From Paenibacillus rhizovicinus (GTDB lineage Bacteria; Bacillota; Bacilli; Paenibacillales; Paenibacillaceae), in assembly GCF_010365285.1 (NCBI RefSeq), contig NZ_CP048286.1, positions 5,940,001-6,004,000 on the forward strand: 64,000 nucleotides of DNA, written 5' to 3'. A program made the translations under genes and the position numbers. Shown piece by piece: positions 19,469-28,827 of the stretch. How positions within the stretch are numbered: the stretch's first letter is position 1; every line of letters starts with the position of its first letter. The notes under the pieces were generated by a model. It ran no database searches, was not told where the DNA came from, and saw only the letters and a list, made by a program, of their open reading frames with translations.

Positions 19469-20189
19469 GGTTATAAACCTCCTGGATTTGTTCTCTTGTT
19501 GAACTATACCCGAAGTCGTCCCTTGGAAAAACCGTCCTCCGCCAAGGAGGCGCCCCCGTCTCAGGTCGGGGATCCGTCATATCCGACGTCCGATTTTATC
19601 GAATGTCGTTGCGCGCGCAGTTACGAGATTCCGCATGTCAGACAGGGTATGGGTCTTGGTACTTACGTAGAGTTAAAATAAATTCGGAGGACGGTTGCGA
19701 GGGGGCTATCACAGGGGGATCACATCAATATAACGAACCGAGCAAGCGTTATTTGATGGTTTTAGCGTCCTTTCGAATTCTAACGAATCTAGGAAACCTT
19801 ATTGAAGCGATATCTAGCGAAAATCGGGAGAAATAGGTACGACGGCTTTGAATAGCGAATGTGGGGTTCGTTAGAATTCCAGCGGGCCTCAAAAACCATG
19901 AATAAGGTTTATACGGTTCGTTAGAGTTTTGCGGCAGGCGTTCGTGCTAGTAGCCAGGCGCGTGCGGGTTTGAAAGGTCCACAGCCACTACACAGCACTG
20001 AACCCAACGTCCATTAGCAGCACGGGTACTTTCGCCACGCATTCATTTGCTGCGTCCGCTATCACACCTATGCCATCCGCGTCTTTGCGCGGGCCTCCGT
20101 CTCAGCATGCCATCCACGCCGTCCGCCCTGCTTAGCATCCGCGATTCCATCCACGCCGCCCGCCCCTTCGCTCTCGCACACCTACTAAT
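19469..20189. other. Intergenic stretch of about 720 bp without genes
   Basis: No open frame here has a ribosome binding site or recognisable product. The left part must carry the promoter of the leftward ABC operon; no clear boxes were found. The middle holds the TTCGTTA repeat described separately. From about 19930 rightward the sequence is low in structure, with a skewed composition (CATCCACGCC-like reiterations at about 20110-20160). It resembles decayed or repeat-derived DNA. Confidence 0.5.
19732..19926. repeat. Degenerate repeat with four TTCGTTA-type motifs
   Basis: AACGAACC (19732), CTAACGAATC (19780), GGTTCGTTAGAA (19865) and GGTTCGTTAGAG (19916) alternate in orientation, two on each strand, with spacings of 48, 85 and 51 bp. 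AAACCTTATT at 19795 recurs as AATAAGGTTT at 19901, inverted. From memory, similar TTCGTTAG-rich elements are scattered in Paenibacillus genomes; that is not checked here. Confidence 0.55.
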
Positions 20190-20232
20190 AAAACAGCCAC
20201 CAAGCCTCACTTCGAGGACTCGATGGCTGTTT
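20190..20232 (-). terminator. Terminator of the LysR gene
   Basis: AAACAGCCA and TGGCTGTTT form the outer stem, with an inner CCTC/GAGG stem. On the minus strand it ends in TTTTATTA, right after the LysR stop. Confidence 0.7.
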
Positions 20233-20239
20233 CGCATGA

Positions 20240-21118
20240 TTACTTCACAAGCTCGATAAACTTGCTCGCCGCGCTGGAGAGCGGCATGTTGCGCATGATC
20301 ATGAATCCGACCTGCGACGGGGGCAGCTTCACGTCCAGTTGGATTTCGAAGAGCGAGCCCGCCTCCAGCTCCTTGGCCACGAATTCCCGGGTCACGTAAG
20401 AGATGCCGAGGCCTTTGCGGGCGAACTCGATAAGCAAATCGACGCTTCCGACCTCGATTTCCGGTTTGATTTCATAGCCGTAGCTTTGGAACAGCTCCGT
20501 GATGGCCATCCGTACCCGGCTGTTGCGCGAGAAGAGGATGATTGGATAGTGGAGCAGGAGCTCCATGGACAGCTCCACGCCTTTGAGCTCGGCGTATCGT
20601 TCGCCCGCCACGAAACAATCCTGCAGCTGAATGCCCCGCATCACTTCGAGCTGATCGTCGACGATCGGCATCCGTACGACGCCCACGTCGATGCGGCCTT
20701 CTTTTAAGAAAGAGATCGTTTCCGGCGTCGTTCCGTGATTCAAATGCAGCTTAATGCCCGGATACTTCCGATGGTAGTCTTCTAAATAAGGAAGCAAGTA
20801 ATGCTTGAACAGCGAATCGCTGCCGCCGATCCGAAGCTCGCCGCTGCCGAGGTTTTTGAGCGCGGTCATTTTCTCCTCTGCCACCGAAATCAAGATTTGA
20901 GACTTCTCGATGTAGGAATAGAGCACCGCGCCTTCCTGCGTCAGCGAGACGCCTTTGGACGTCCGGTAAAACAAAGTGAGGCCGAAGCTGTCTTCCAGCT
21001 GCTTGATGGCGTGGCTGACGCTCGGCTGAGTGATATACAGCGCCTTGGCTGCCTGGGTCAAGCTTCCCGTCTTCGCGGCCCAGTAGAAAACCTTGTACAG
21101 CTCGTAATTGTTGGTCAT
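20240..21118 (-). CDS. LysR-family transcriptional regulator
   Basis: 292 residues. The winged helix spans about residues 3-62 (FYWAAKTGSLTQAAKALYITQPSVSHAIKQL is the relevant region, with helix 3 at QPSVSHAIKQLE). The periplasmic-binding-like effector domain fills the rest. It is divergent from zwf with about 125 bp between. Classical LysR regulators control the divergent gene, so it is a candidate regulator of the pentose phosphate operon; the effector is unknown. The AGGAG upstream lies 15 bases from the ATG, an unusually long spacing. Confidence 0.9.
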   Translation of the reverse strand: MTNNYELYKVFYWAAKTGSLTQAAKALYITQPSVSHAIKQLEDSFGLTLFYRTSKGVSLTQEGAVLYSYIEKSQILISVAEEKMTALKNLGSGELRIGGSDSLFKHYLLPYLEDYHRKYPGIKLHLNHGTTPETISFLKEGRIDVGVVRMPIVDDQLEVMRGIQLQDCFVAGERYAELKGVELSMELLLHYPIILFSRNSRVRMAITELFQSYGYEIKPEIEVGSVDLLIEFARKGLGISYVTREFVAKELEAGSLFEIQLDVKLPPSQVGFMIMRNMPLSSAASKFIELVK

Positions 21119-21244
21119 AGACGTGGTCTATAGCTCCTGTGAAATATATGTATTACTTGTATGGATGCTATTCGTATTATAGTTGAACCAAGGAAGAGAA
21201 ACCAGTGCCGCAAGCGATGCGATGCCGGAAGGAGTCATGTAATT

Positions 21245-22771
21245 ATGGAGGCCACTACATTTATATTGTTCGGGGCGACGGGTGACTTGGCCAAACGCAA
21301 AATCTACCCTGCCTTGTTTAATTTATTCATCGACGGCAAACTGCCGCAAGCTTTCTCCGTGTTCGGACTCGGACGCCGCGAGTTGAACGACGAGACGTTC
21401 CGCTCGAATGTCGGGCAAGCGCTTCGCAGCTTCTCCAGAAGAGAAGCGAACGATCCCAAGCTTGTGAACCGCTTCTTGAACGCATTCAGCTATAGCGTAC
21501 TTCATATTGACCAAGTTGAGGATTACATCAAACTGCTGCAATTGGTCGAGCAGCGGGAAGCCGCTCTTGGCGCGGCGCCGAATCGCTTGTTCTATTTATC
21601 CGTCGGTCCGGAATTCTTCGAAACGATCGCCGCCAACGTCAAGTCGAGCGGGCTCGGTTCGGCGGATGGCTGGAAACGCCTCGTGATCGAGAAGCCTTTC
21701 GGCCACGATTTGCAGTCCGCCCGCGATCTGAACGAGAAGCTGAGCCAGTCGTTCGAAGAGCATGAAGTTTTCCGCATTGACCATTATCTCGGCAAACCGA
21801 TGGTGCAGAAGCTTGAAATTTTGCAGCAGGCCAACCCGGTCTTGCAGGCATTATGGACGAATCGCCACATCGCTAACGTGCAAATCACGGCCAACGAAAC
21901 GGTCGGCGTCGAGGAACGGGCGGGCTACTACGATCATGTGGGCGCCGTCAGAGACATGTTCCAGAACCATATGCTGCAATTGCTCATGATGCTCGCGATC
22001 CATTTGCCGAACAACAGCACGTCGGACGACGTTCGCTTGCGCAAGAAAAAAGTCATGGAGAACGTCGTCCCGCTTCCAAAAGAGAACGTCGCTGCCCAGA
22101 TCATCCGCGGACAATACGCGGCGGGAACGATTCAAGGGAAGCCGGTCGTCGGCTACAAATCCGAACCGGGCATTGCCGAGACGTCGATGAACGACACGTT
22201 CATTGCCGCGAAATTGGAGATCGATGATTATTTTTGGCGCGGCGTACCGTTTTATATTCGTACGGGCAAACGAATGAAGGAGAAATCGACGCGAATCGTG
22301 ATCGAGTTCAAAGAACCGCTGAAGCAGCCTTCGCTCTCGAACGAAGACAGCAAGACGCCGAATCTCCTCGTGTTCGAAATCAGCCCGAACGAAGGCATCA
22401 CGCTGCAGCTGAATACGAGAGATCCGCAGCATAAAGGCGAATTCAAACCGATGCACGTCAACTTCCATACGAGCGAGCAGGACGTGCCCGAAGCGTACGA
22501 GAATTTGATCGGCGATGCGCTGAACGGCGATCCGACGTTCTTCGCGCACTGGGACGAAGTCGAATTGGCTTGGAAATGGGTGCAGCCGGTTCTGGATGCA
22601 TTCGCGGACGATCTCGTGCCGCTTCATTCTTATCCAGCAGGTTCTTACGGTCCTGCCGCTTCAGACGAACTGTTGGCCAAAGACGGCTATCGCTGGCGGT
22701 TTGATACCGAACCCGAGCAAGAAATCGAAACGAAAGAAGGAGTAAATTATGCCTATCACGCAAACCATTGA
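21245..22771 (+). CDS. zwf: Glucose-6-phosphate 1-dehydrogenase
   Basis: First enzyme of the oxidative pentose phosphate pathway, 508 residues. The N-terminal NADP site is [18 protein letters not shown]. The active-site block [12 protein letters not shown] lies near residue 180. [28 protein letters not shown] and [10 protein letters not shown] blocks are intact. The chosen ATG (MEATTFIL) follows AAGGAG by 10 bases; the open frame extends 28 codons upstream without support. The last 23 bp overlap the transketolase start, so the two are translationally coupled. Confidence 0.97.
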   Translation: MEATTFILFGATGDLAKRKIYPALFNLFIDGKLPQAFSVFGLGRRELNDETFRSNVGQALRSFSRREANDPKLVNRFLNAFSYSVLHIDQVEDYIKLLQLVEQREAALGAAPNRLFYLSVGPEFFETIAANVKSSGLGSADGWKRLVIEKPFGHDLQSARDLNEKLSQSFEEHEVFRIDHYLGKPMVQKLEILQQANPVLQALWTNRHIANVQITANETVGVEERAGYYDHVGAVRDMFQNHMLQLLMMLAIHLPNNSTSDDVRLRKKKVMENVVPLPKENVAAQIIRGQYAAGTIQGKPVVGYKSEPGIAETSMNDTFIAAKLEIDDYFWRGVPFYIRTGKRMKEKSTRIVIEFKEPLKQPSLSNEDSKTPNLLVFEISPNEGITLQLNTRDPQHKGEFKPMHVNFHTSEQDVPEAYENLIGDALNGDPTFFAHWDEVELAWKWVQPVLDAFADDLVPLHSYPAGSYGPAASDELLAKDGYRWRFDTEPEQEIETKEGVNYAYHANH

Positions 22772-24743
22772 TCAACTCGCCGTCGATACGATCCGTACAC
22801 TGTCCATCGACGCCATCAACAGCGCGAATTCCGGCCATCCCGGACTGCCGATGGGCGCAGCGCCCATGGCGTATGCGCTCTGGGGCAAGCAGCTGAATCA
22901 TAACCCGGCGAATGCCAAATGGTTCAACCGCGACCGTTTCGTCTTATCCGCGGGCCACGGCTCGGCGCTGCTCTACAGCCTGCTGCATCTGTCGGGCTAT
23001 CAAGTATCGATTGACGATCTCAAGCAGTTCCGCAAACTGAACAGCTTGACGCCGGGGCATCCTGAATTCGGCCACACCGACGGCGTGGATGCTACGACAG
23101 GCCCGCTGGGACAAGGCTTGGCTATGGCAGTCGGCATGGCGATGGCCGAAGCGCATCTCGCCGCAAAATTTAACCAGGATGGATTCCCGGTCGTTGACCA
23201 TTATACGTATGCGCTCGTCGGCGACGGCTGCTTGATGGAAGGTATTTCGTACGAAGCGATGTCGATGGCGGGTCATATGAAGCTGGGCAAACTGGTCGTG
23301 TTGTACGATTCCAACGATATTTCGCTCGACGGCGATCTCAACCTGTCCTTCGGGGAACAGATGCAGAAGCGCGCGGAATCGGCGCAATGGCAATACTTGC
23401 GGATCGAGGAGGGCAACGATATCGCCCAAATCACCGCGGCGATCGCGGCAGCGAAGCAGAACGAAACGCAGCCGACGTTGATCGAAGTGCGGACGATTAT
23501 CGGCTACGGCAGCAAATCGGCCGGCACGAACAAAGTGCATGGCGTTCCGCTTGGCAAGGAAGAAGCAGCGGCAACGAAGAAAGTGTACGGCTGGGAGTAC
23601 GAGGAAGAGTTCACAGTTCCGGCCGAAGTACGTACGCATTTCGAAGAGCTGAAGCAGAACGGAGCGGCCAAAGAAGCGAAATGGAACGCGTTGGTGGAAG
23701 CTTACCAAGCTCAGCATCCATCGCTCGGAACGGAGCTCAAGCAAGTCATCGACGGCAAGTTCGCGATCGATGCCGCAGACATTCTGACGTTCGACGCATC
23801 CAAAACCGTCTCGACACGCGTGGCGAGCGGGAATGCCATCAATCATTACGTGAAGCTGGTTCCATCGATCTTCGGCGGCAGCGCGGACTTGTCGCACTCG
23901 ACGATGACGGATATCGAAGGCGAGCAGACGTTTGCCGTGGATTCCTATGCGGGCCGTAACATTTACTTCGGCGTCCGCGAGCATGCGATGGGCGCGGCCG
24001 GTAACGGCTTGGCACTGCATGGCGGCGTGAAACCGTTCGTCAGCACGTTCTTCGTATTCAGCGATTACTTGCGGCCATCCATCCGTTTGGCGGCGCTGCA
24101 GAAATTGCCGGTGACGTACGTGTTCACCCATGACTCGATCGCAGTCGGCGAAGACGGACCGACGCACGAGCCCGTCGAGCATTTGGCCGCGCTGCGGACG
24201 ATCCCGGGACTGACCGTTATTCGTCCGAGCGACGCCAACGAAACTTCGAGCGCTTGGGCGTACGCGCTGCAGCAGAACGAAGGTCCGGTCGCGCTGATCC
24301 TGAGCCGTCAGAATCTGCCGGTGTACGAATCGACGAGAGCGAACGTTGCCGACGTGGCAAAAGGCGCATACGTGCTGACGGAAACGAACGCGCAGCCGGA
24401 TGTCATACTAATCGCGACAGGCTCCGAAGTATCGCTCGCGGTGAACGCGAAGGCCGAGCTCGAGCAGGATAAGGTGTCCGTACGCGTCGTGGCGATGCCG
24501 AGCAGAGAGTTGTTCAATCGTCAATCGGACGCCTACAAACAGTCGGTGCTTCCGGATTCGGTGACGAAGCGTCTGGCCATCGAAGCGGGAATTTCGCTCG
24601 GCTGGGAGCGTTACACGGGACCAAGCGGCAGCATCCTGTCGATCGATACGTTCGGCGCATCGGGCCCAGGACCAGAAGTAATGGAGTCTTTCGGCTTCTC
24701 GGTAAGCAATGTCGTTCGTTTGACGAAAGCACTGCTGAGTTAA
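22749..24743 (+). CDS. tkt: Transketolase
   Basis: Thiamine-diphosphate enzyme of 664 residues, the full family length. It moves two-carbon units in the non-oxidative pentose phosphate pathway. [18 protein letters not shown] opens the protein. The ThDP motif starts GDGCLMEG near residue 156 and the pyrimidine domain carries [28 protein letters not shown] holds conserved catalytic residues. GAAGGAG is 6 bases before the ATG, inside the 3' end of zwf. Confidence 0.97.
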   Translation: MPITQTIDQLAVDTIRTLSIDAINSANSGHPGLPMGAAPMAYALWGKQLNHNPANAKWFNRDRFVLSAGHGSALLYSLLHLSGYQVSIDDLKQFRKLNSLTPGHPEFGHTDGVDATTGPLGQGLAMAVGMAMAEAHLAAKFNQDGFPVVDHYTYALVGDGCLMEGISYEAMSMAGHMKLGKLVVLYDSNDISLDGDLNLSFGEQMQKRAESAQWQYLRIEEGNDIAQITAAIAAAKQNETQPTLIEVRTIIGYGSKSAGTNKVHGVPLGKEEAAATKKVYGWEYEEEFTVPAEVRTHFEELKQNGAAKEAKWNALVEAYQAQHPSLGTELKQVIDGKFAIDAADILTFDASKTVSTRVASGNAINHYVKLVPSIFGGSADLSHSTMTDIEGEQTFAVDSYAGRNIYFGVREHAMGAAGNGLALHGGVKPFVSTFFVFSDYLRPSIRLAALQKLPVTYVFTHDSIAVGEDGPTHEPVEHLAALRTIPGLTVIRPSDANETSSAWAYALQQNEGPVALILSRQNLPVYESTRANVADVAKGAYVLTETNAQPDVILIATGSEVSLAVNAKAELEQDKVSVRVVAMPSRELFNRQSDAYKQSVLPDSVTKRLAIEAGISLGWERYTGPSGSILSIDTFGASGPGPEVMESFGFSVSNVVRLTKALLS

Positions 24744-24779
24744 ATAGTTTAAAAAATACAATTATCGGAGGTAATGATC

Positions 24780-25445
24780 ATGAAATTCTTCATCGATACC
24801 GCAAACCTGACAGATATCAAGAAAGCGTACAAAGTTGGCGTCTTGTCCGGCGTCACGACGAATCCGTCCTTGGTAGCCAAAGAAGGCGTGAAGTTCGAGG
24901 ATCGCATCGCCGAGATTTTGCGCGAAGTGCCTGAAGTGGAGTCCGTTTCCGCAGAAGTGACGCCTGATGCCGTGACGGCTGAAGAGATGATCGCGCAAGC
25001 GAACGAATTGATCAAAATCAACGATTACGATAAGAACATCACGATTAAACTGCCGATGACGCTTGCCGGCTTGGAAGCTTGCCGTTACCTGGCCAATAAA
25101 GGCGTGAAGACGAACGTTACGCTGATCTTCACCGTGAATCAGGCGCTCTTGGCCGCTCGTGCGGGCGCAACGTACGTTTCTCCGTTCCTCGGCCGCTTGG
25201 ACGACATCTCGGAAGACGGCGTGCAGCTGGTAGCGAAAGTGGCTGAACTGTTCCGCACGCATAACCTGAGCGCGCAAATCATCGCCGCTTCCGTCCGCCA
25301 CCCGGATCACGTAACGCGGGTAGCCATGGCAGGCGCGCATATCGCGACGATCCCGTTCTCGGTCATCGAGCAGATCTCGAAGCATCCGCTGACGGATCAA
25401 GGCATGGATAAATTCGCTGCAGATTGGAAGAAATCCGTTCAATAA
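24780..25445 (+). CDS. tal: Transaldolase (short TalC/MipB type)
   Basis: 221-residue single-domain transaldolase of the fructose-6-phosphate-aldolase-like subfamily. [13 protein letters not shown] and [13 protein letters not shown] are the N-terminal signatures. The Schiff-base lysine is in NITIKLPMT (about residue 83). [14 protein letters not shown] and [12 protein letters not shown] are conserved. The ATG at 24780 is 8 bases after GGAGG; the ATG at 24774 is too close to it. It lies 36 bp after tkt and completes the non-oxidative branch. Confidence 0.95.
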   Translation: MKFFIDTANLTDIKKAYKVGVLSGVTTNPSLVAKEGVKFEDRIAEILREVPEVESVSAEVTPDAVTAEEMIAQANELIKINDYDKNITIKLPMTLAGLEACRYLANKGVKTNVTLIFTVNQALLAARAGATYVSPFLGRLDDISEDGVQLVAKVAELFRTHNLSAQIIAASVRHPDHVTRVAMAGAHIATIPFSVIEQISKHPLTDQGMDKFAADWKKSVQ

Positions 25446-25451
25446 TCGTTG

Positions 25452-25476
25452 CGGCCGCTGCGTATCGCAGCGGCCG
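25452..25476 (+). other. Strong GC hairpin between tal and gnd without U-tract
   Basis: CGGCCGCTGCG and CGCAGCGGCCG pair perfectly (11 bp) around TAT. The sequence after it is TAAAATT, not a T-run. It may protect the upstream mRNA from 3' decay or attenuate read-through into gnd. Confidence 0.6.
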
Positions 25477-25569
25477 TAAAATTAGAAACCATCATCTTGA
25501 AGTCACGGTCATCATGTAAAGTCATCATAAACAAGCAGAGTACGAGGAAAGCTAAGGAGGCTGTTTCAA

Positions 25570-26985
25570 TTGGCAAAACAACAAATCGGCGTGGTCGGCT
25601 TGGCCGTCATGGGCAAGAACCTCGCGTTGAATATCGAAAGCAAAGGTTTCTCGGTAGCCGTGTACAACCGTTCCGCGGAGAAAACGAACGAACTGCTGGC
25701 AGAAGCGCAAGGTAAAAACTTCGTTGGCGCCTACAGCGTCGAGGAATTCGTCAACGCGCTCGAAACGCCGCGCAAAATTCTGATCATGGTCAAAGCCGGA
25801 CAGCCGACGGACGATACGATCAACCAGCTCGTTCCTTACTTGAGCCAAGGCGATATTCTGATCGACGGCGGCAACGCGTTCTTCCCGGATACGCAGCGCA
25901 GGAACAAAGACTTGCAAGCGCAGGGCTTCCGCTTCATCGGCGCAGGCGTTTCCGGCGGCGAGGAAGGCGCGCTGCTCGGACCGGCAATCATGCCGGGCGG
26001 ACAGCGGGATGCATACGAGCTGGTCGAGCCGATCTTGACCGCCATCTCGGCGAAAGTGAACGGCGATCCTTGCTCCACTTACATCGGGGCGGACGGCGCA
26101 GGCCACTATGTCAAAATGGTTCACAACGGCATCGAATACGGCGACATGCAGCTGATCGGCGAAGCGTACCACTTGCTGAAGGATGTCTTGAACCTCGACA
26201 CGAACGAGCTGCATGACATCTTCACGGAATGGAACAATGGCGAGCTGGACAGCTATCTGATTGAAATCACCGCCGATATCTTCGGTAAGACGGATCCGGA
26301 AACGGGCAAACCGATGGTGGACGTCATTCTGGATTCCGCCGGCCAGAAGGGAACAGGCAAATGGACGAGCCAAAGCGCGCTTGATCTGGGCGTGCCGCTG
26401 TCCATCATCACCGAATCCGTATTCGCCCGTTTCATCTCCGCGATGAAAGACGAGCGCGTTGCGGCAAGCAAGCTGCTTCAAGGTCCAGCCGCTTCCGGCT
26501 ACGAAGGCGACCGCGGCGCGTTCATCGAAGCTGTGCGCCAAGCGCTGTACGCCAGCAAGATCGCTTCGTACGCGCAAGGATTCGCACAGATGCGTGCGGC
26601 ATCCGAGGCGTATGACTGGAATTTGAACTATGGCGGCATCGCGATGATTTTCCGCGGCGGATGCATTATTCGCGCCCGTTTCCTGCAAAATATCAAAGAC
26701 GCCTACGATCGCGATCCGGAGCTGAAAAACCTGTTCCTGGACGAGTACTTCCGCGGCGTCGTCGACAATTATCAAGGCGCTTGGAGACGCGTCGTCTCCG
26801 TTGCCGTCGAACGCGGCATCCCGGTTCCGGCATTCGCTTCCGCGCTGGCTTATTACGACAGCTACCGCTCCGAGCGGCTTCCGGCGAACCTGCTGCAAGC
26901 GCAGCGGGATTACTTCGGTGCGCATACGTTCCAGCGTTTGGACCGCGAGGGCAGCTTCCACTTCCAATGGATGGCGAACGAATAA
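25570..26985 (+). CDS. gnd: 6-phosphogluconate dehydrogenase (decarboxylating)
   Basis: 471-residue cytoplasmic enzyme converting 6-phosphogluconate to ribulose-5-phosphate, CO2 and NAD(P)[16 protein letters not shown] is the dinucleotide site. [15 protein letters not shown] and the catalytic block [18 protein letters not shown] contain the active-site Lys and Asn. The C-terminal RDYFGAHTF and FHFQW blocks are intact. Translation starts at TTG, 9 bases after AAGGAGG. It lies 124 bp after tal, separated by a hairpin, so a separate promoter or partial read-through is possible. Confidence 0.97.
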   Translation: MAKQQIGVVGLAVMGKNLALNIESKGFSVAVYNRSAEKTNELLAEAQGKNFVGAYSVEEFVNALETPRKILIMVKAGQPTDDTINQLVPYLSQGDILIDGGNAFFPDTQRRNKDLQAQGFRFIGAGVSGGEEGALLGPAIMPGGQRDAYELVEPILTAISAKVNGDPCSTYIGADGAGHYVKMVHNGIEYGDMQLIGEAYHLLKDVLNLDTNELHDIFTEWNNGELDSYLIEITADIFGKTDPETGKPMVDVILDSAGQKGTGKWTSQSALDLGVPLSIITESVFARFISAMKDERVAASKLLQGPAASGYEGDRGAFIEAVRQALYASKIASYAQGFAQMRAASEAYDWNLNYGGIAMIFRGGCIIRARFLQNIKDAYDRDPELKNLFLDEYFRGVVDNYQGAWRRVVSVAVERGIPVPAFASALAYYDSYRSERLPANLLQAQRDYFGAHTFQRLDREGSFHFQWMANE

Positions 26986-27024
26986 CATCTCTTGTTTCCG
27001 AAGCTTACGCATAAAGCATGGATC

Positions 27025-27072
27025 AAAACCTTCATTTCCACGGGACGTTACCCGCGGAGATGGAGGTTTTTT
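27025..27072 (+). terminator. Terminator after gnd
   Basis: AACCTTCATTTCC pairs with GGAGATGGAGGTT (with G-U pairs) around a 16-base loop, followed by TTTTTT. Confidence 0.88.
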
Positions 27073-27200
27073 GATGCCTGCAGCGATGTTGAAGCAGCTG
27101 ACAGCTCTCTTGTTTCGGTTGCGCCAGCTTCCAACGCAATGCTAAGCTGATTAAAGTCATATTAAAGATGATGTCTATTAATCGGCGGAGGTCGAGCACG

Positions 27201-28664
27201 ATGAAGAAGAGCATGAGCGAGCATAGCGAAACCACCGAAACCACCGAAACCACCGGAACCTCCGGAACCTCCGGAACCTCCGGAACCACCGAAACCACCG
27301 GAAAACATAAACCGCGCCCGGACGAGCCTGGCTCCCCGAAAGGCATATCGATCGGAATCATCGGTCCCGACGAGCTCGTGAAGCGGATTCTGCACGTCCT
27401 GAAGGCGTTCCCGTCTTTTTCTCCGGTTGCGCAGACGTACGCGAACGTAGACGAAGCCCCGCGGCTGGCGGAAGCGATCGCGGATGAAGTGGAAGTGCTC
27501 CTCGTGTCGGGTCCCGTGCCGTATAACAAAATCCGCGAGCAAACGAGCCTCAGCCTCGCGCTGCATTACGTGCCGCTCACGGATACGGGCTTCTACCGCG
27601 CGCTGTCCCGTTTGAAGAACGCGTTAGGACCCGACAGCCTGCTGCGCGTTTCGATCGATACGCTCGGCAAGCCGATGATCAGCCAGTCGCTGGCCGAGAT
27701 TAACGAGACGCGGATCGTGCCGGTGCTCTATGACGGCCCTTCGAACGCTTCGAAGGAAGCGCTCGTGGCGCATCACGCAGCGCTGTTCGATGCGGGAGCG
27801 TGCGACGCCGTGCTGACGGCCGAAGCGTCCGTTGCCGCGGCGCTGTCGGAACGCGGCATTCCGAACGAATGGGTCATTCCGACGGACGGCAACATCACGG
27901 TCGCCCTCGAACGGGCGCTGCTCTCCACGGAAACAAGGCAGAGCAAGGAAGCTCAAATCGTCGTCGGGCTCATGAATCTGGATCATTTCGAACGGCGCAT
28001 TCAGACGCATGCGTCCGAGCACGAGATTCAGAAATTCAAGCTGGAAATCCACCGGATGCTGCTCGATTACGTGGCTTCGCTGGACGGCTATTTGACCCAT
28101 CTCGGCGGAGATGAATATTTGTTCTTCACGACGCGCGGCATCTTCGAGCGCGTGACGGGCGGCTACAAGTCGATCCCGCTCGGCAGGAGCGTGTATCAGA
28201 AATTCGGCTTGTCGCTCAGCATCGGCATGGGTTTCGGCCGATCTGCCAACGAAGCCGGCACGCATGCCAGAGCTGCGCTGCGCAAGTCCAAGGAAGCGGG
28301 CGGCGATACATGCTTTATCGTCGGCGAAGACCGCATGCTGATCGGACCGCTGGCGATGTCGGACCCGCTCGAGGCCGCATTGTCTTTAACGGATGCAGAC
28401 CTGATCAAGCGAGCGGAGGATGCGGGCATGACATCGGCCTATCTGAGCAAACTGATGGCGCAAGTGGCGCGAACCGGCCAGACGGATTATATGGTGCATG
28501 AATTGGCGGCGATCATGGACATAACGGTGCGAAGTACGCATCGCTTGCTGCAGCAGTGGCTTGATCACCGGCTCGTGACGATTTCGGGCGTGGAGAAGGT
28601 GCCCAAAGGAAGGCCGCGCCAAATCTTCCGGCTCGTGTTTCTCCAAGACCAGACAGGCGGTTAG
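27201..28664 (+). CDS. Regulator with GTP-cyclohydrolase-III/GGDEF-like domain and C-terminal helix-turn-helix
   Basis: 487-residue cytoplasmic protein. The ATG at 27201 is 9 bases after GGAGG; a longer frame starts 11 codons earlier. Residues about 8-33 are a Thr/Glu/Ser/Gly low-complexity tail coded by a 9-bp repeat. Residues about 45-230 form an alpha/beta domain that I do not recognise. Residues about 250-400 resemble the archaeal GTP cyclohydrolase III / GGDEF palm fold: VVGLMNLDHFERR, HLGGDEYLFFTTRGIFE, SIGMGFGRSANEAGTHARAAL. The C-terminal 75 residues look like a winged helix (VRSTHRLLQQWLDHRLV). It is most likely a nucleotide-sensing transcription regulator; enzymatic cyclase or hydrolase activity is possible. 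It follows gnd but is separated from it by a terminator. Confidence 0.7.
   Translation: MKKSMSEHSETTETTETTGTSGTSGTSGTTETTGKHKPRPDEPGSPKGISIGIIGPDELVKRILHVLKAFPSFSPVAQTYANVDEAPRLAEAIADEVEVLLVSGPVPYNKIREQTSLSLALHYVPLTDTGFYRALSRLKNALGPDSLLRVSIDTLGKPMISQSLAEINETRIVPVLYDGPSNASKEALVAHHAALFDAGACDAVLTAEASVAAALSERGIPNEWVIPTDGNITVALERALLSTETRQSKEAQIVVGLMNLDHFERRIQTHASEHEIQKFKLEIHRMLLDYVASLDGYLTHLGGDEYLFFTTRGIFERVTGGYKSIPLGRSVYQKFGLSLSIGMGFGRSANEAGTHARAALRKSKEAGGDTCFIVGEDRMLIGPLAMSDPLEAALSLTDADLIKRAEDAGMTSAYLSKLMAQVARTGQTDYMVHELAAIMDITVRSTHRLLQQWLDHRLVTISGVEKVPKGRPRQIFRLVFLQDQTGG
27228..27299 (+). repeat. 9-bp tandem repeat (about 8 units) in the regulator N-terminus
   Basis: Units alternate between GAAACCACC and GGAACCTCC/GGAACCACC, encoding TTE, TSG and TTG-type tripeptides. 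It is in frame just after the start codon, so slippage changes the tail length without frameshift. Confidence 0.93.
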
Positions 28665-28759
28665 CCGTCTGCGGCAAGGATCAGAACGGAGACGACAAGG
28701 GGAGAACGCAGGCTGTTTACGGCAGGCGTTTTCTGCTTATTTAAAGACGATTAATAGAT

Positions 28760-28788
28760 TTGTCTTTTAGTGAACGGGCGACTAAGAT
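28760..28788 (+). promoter_or_regulatory. Probable SigA promoter of the epimerase-aldolase pair
   Basis: TTGTCT and TAAGAT are 17 bp apart, 39 bases before the TTG start of the epimerase gene. Both boxes match the consensus at four of six positions. Confidence 0.5.
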
Positions 28789-28827
28789 GAAGCTACATCC
28801 TCCAATATCGAAGGGAGTCCTGAACCG

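Noticed and set aside
19496..19681. 61-codon forward frame in the gap right of the ABC operon
   Set aside because: No ribosome binding site, no known motif, and its codon use does not resemble neighbouring genes.
22944..24182. 412-codon reverse frame opposite tkt
   Set aside because: Shadow of a highly conserved gene, no promoter or ribosome binding site found.
25552..27012. 486-codon reverse frame opposite gnd
   Set aside because: Complete overlap with an unmistakable gnd gene. No family motif, no Shine-Dalgarno site; it is a codon-bias artefact.
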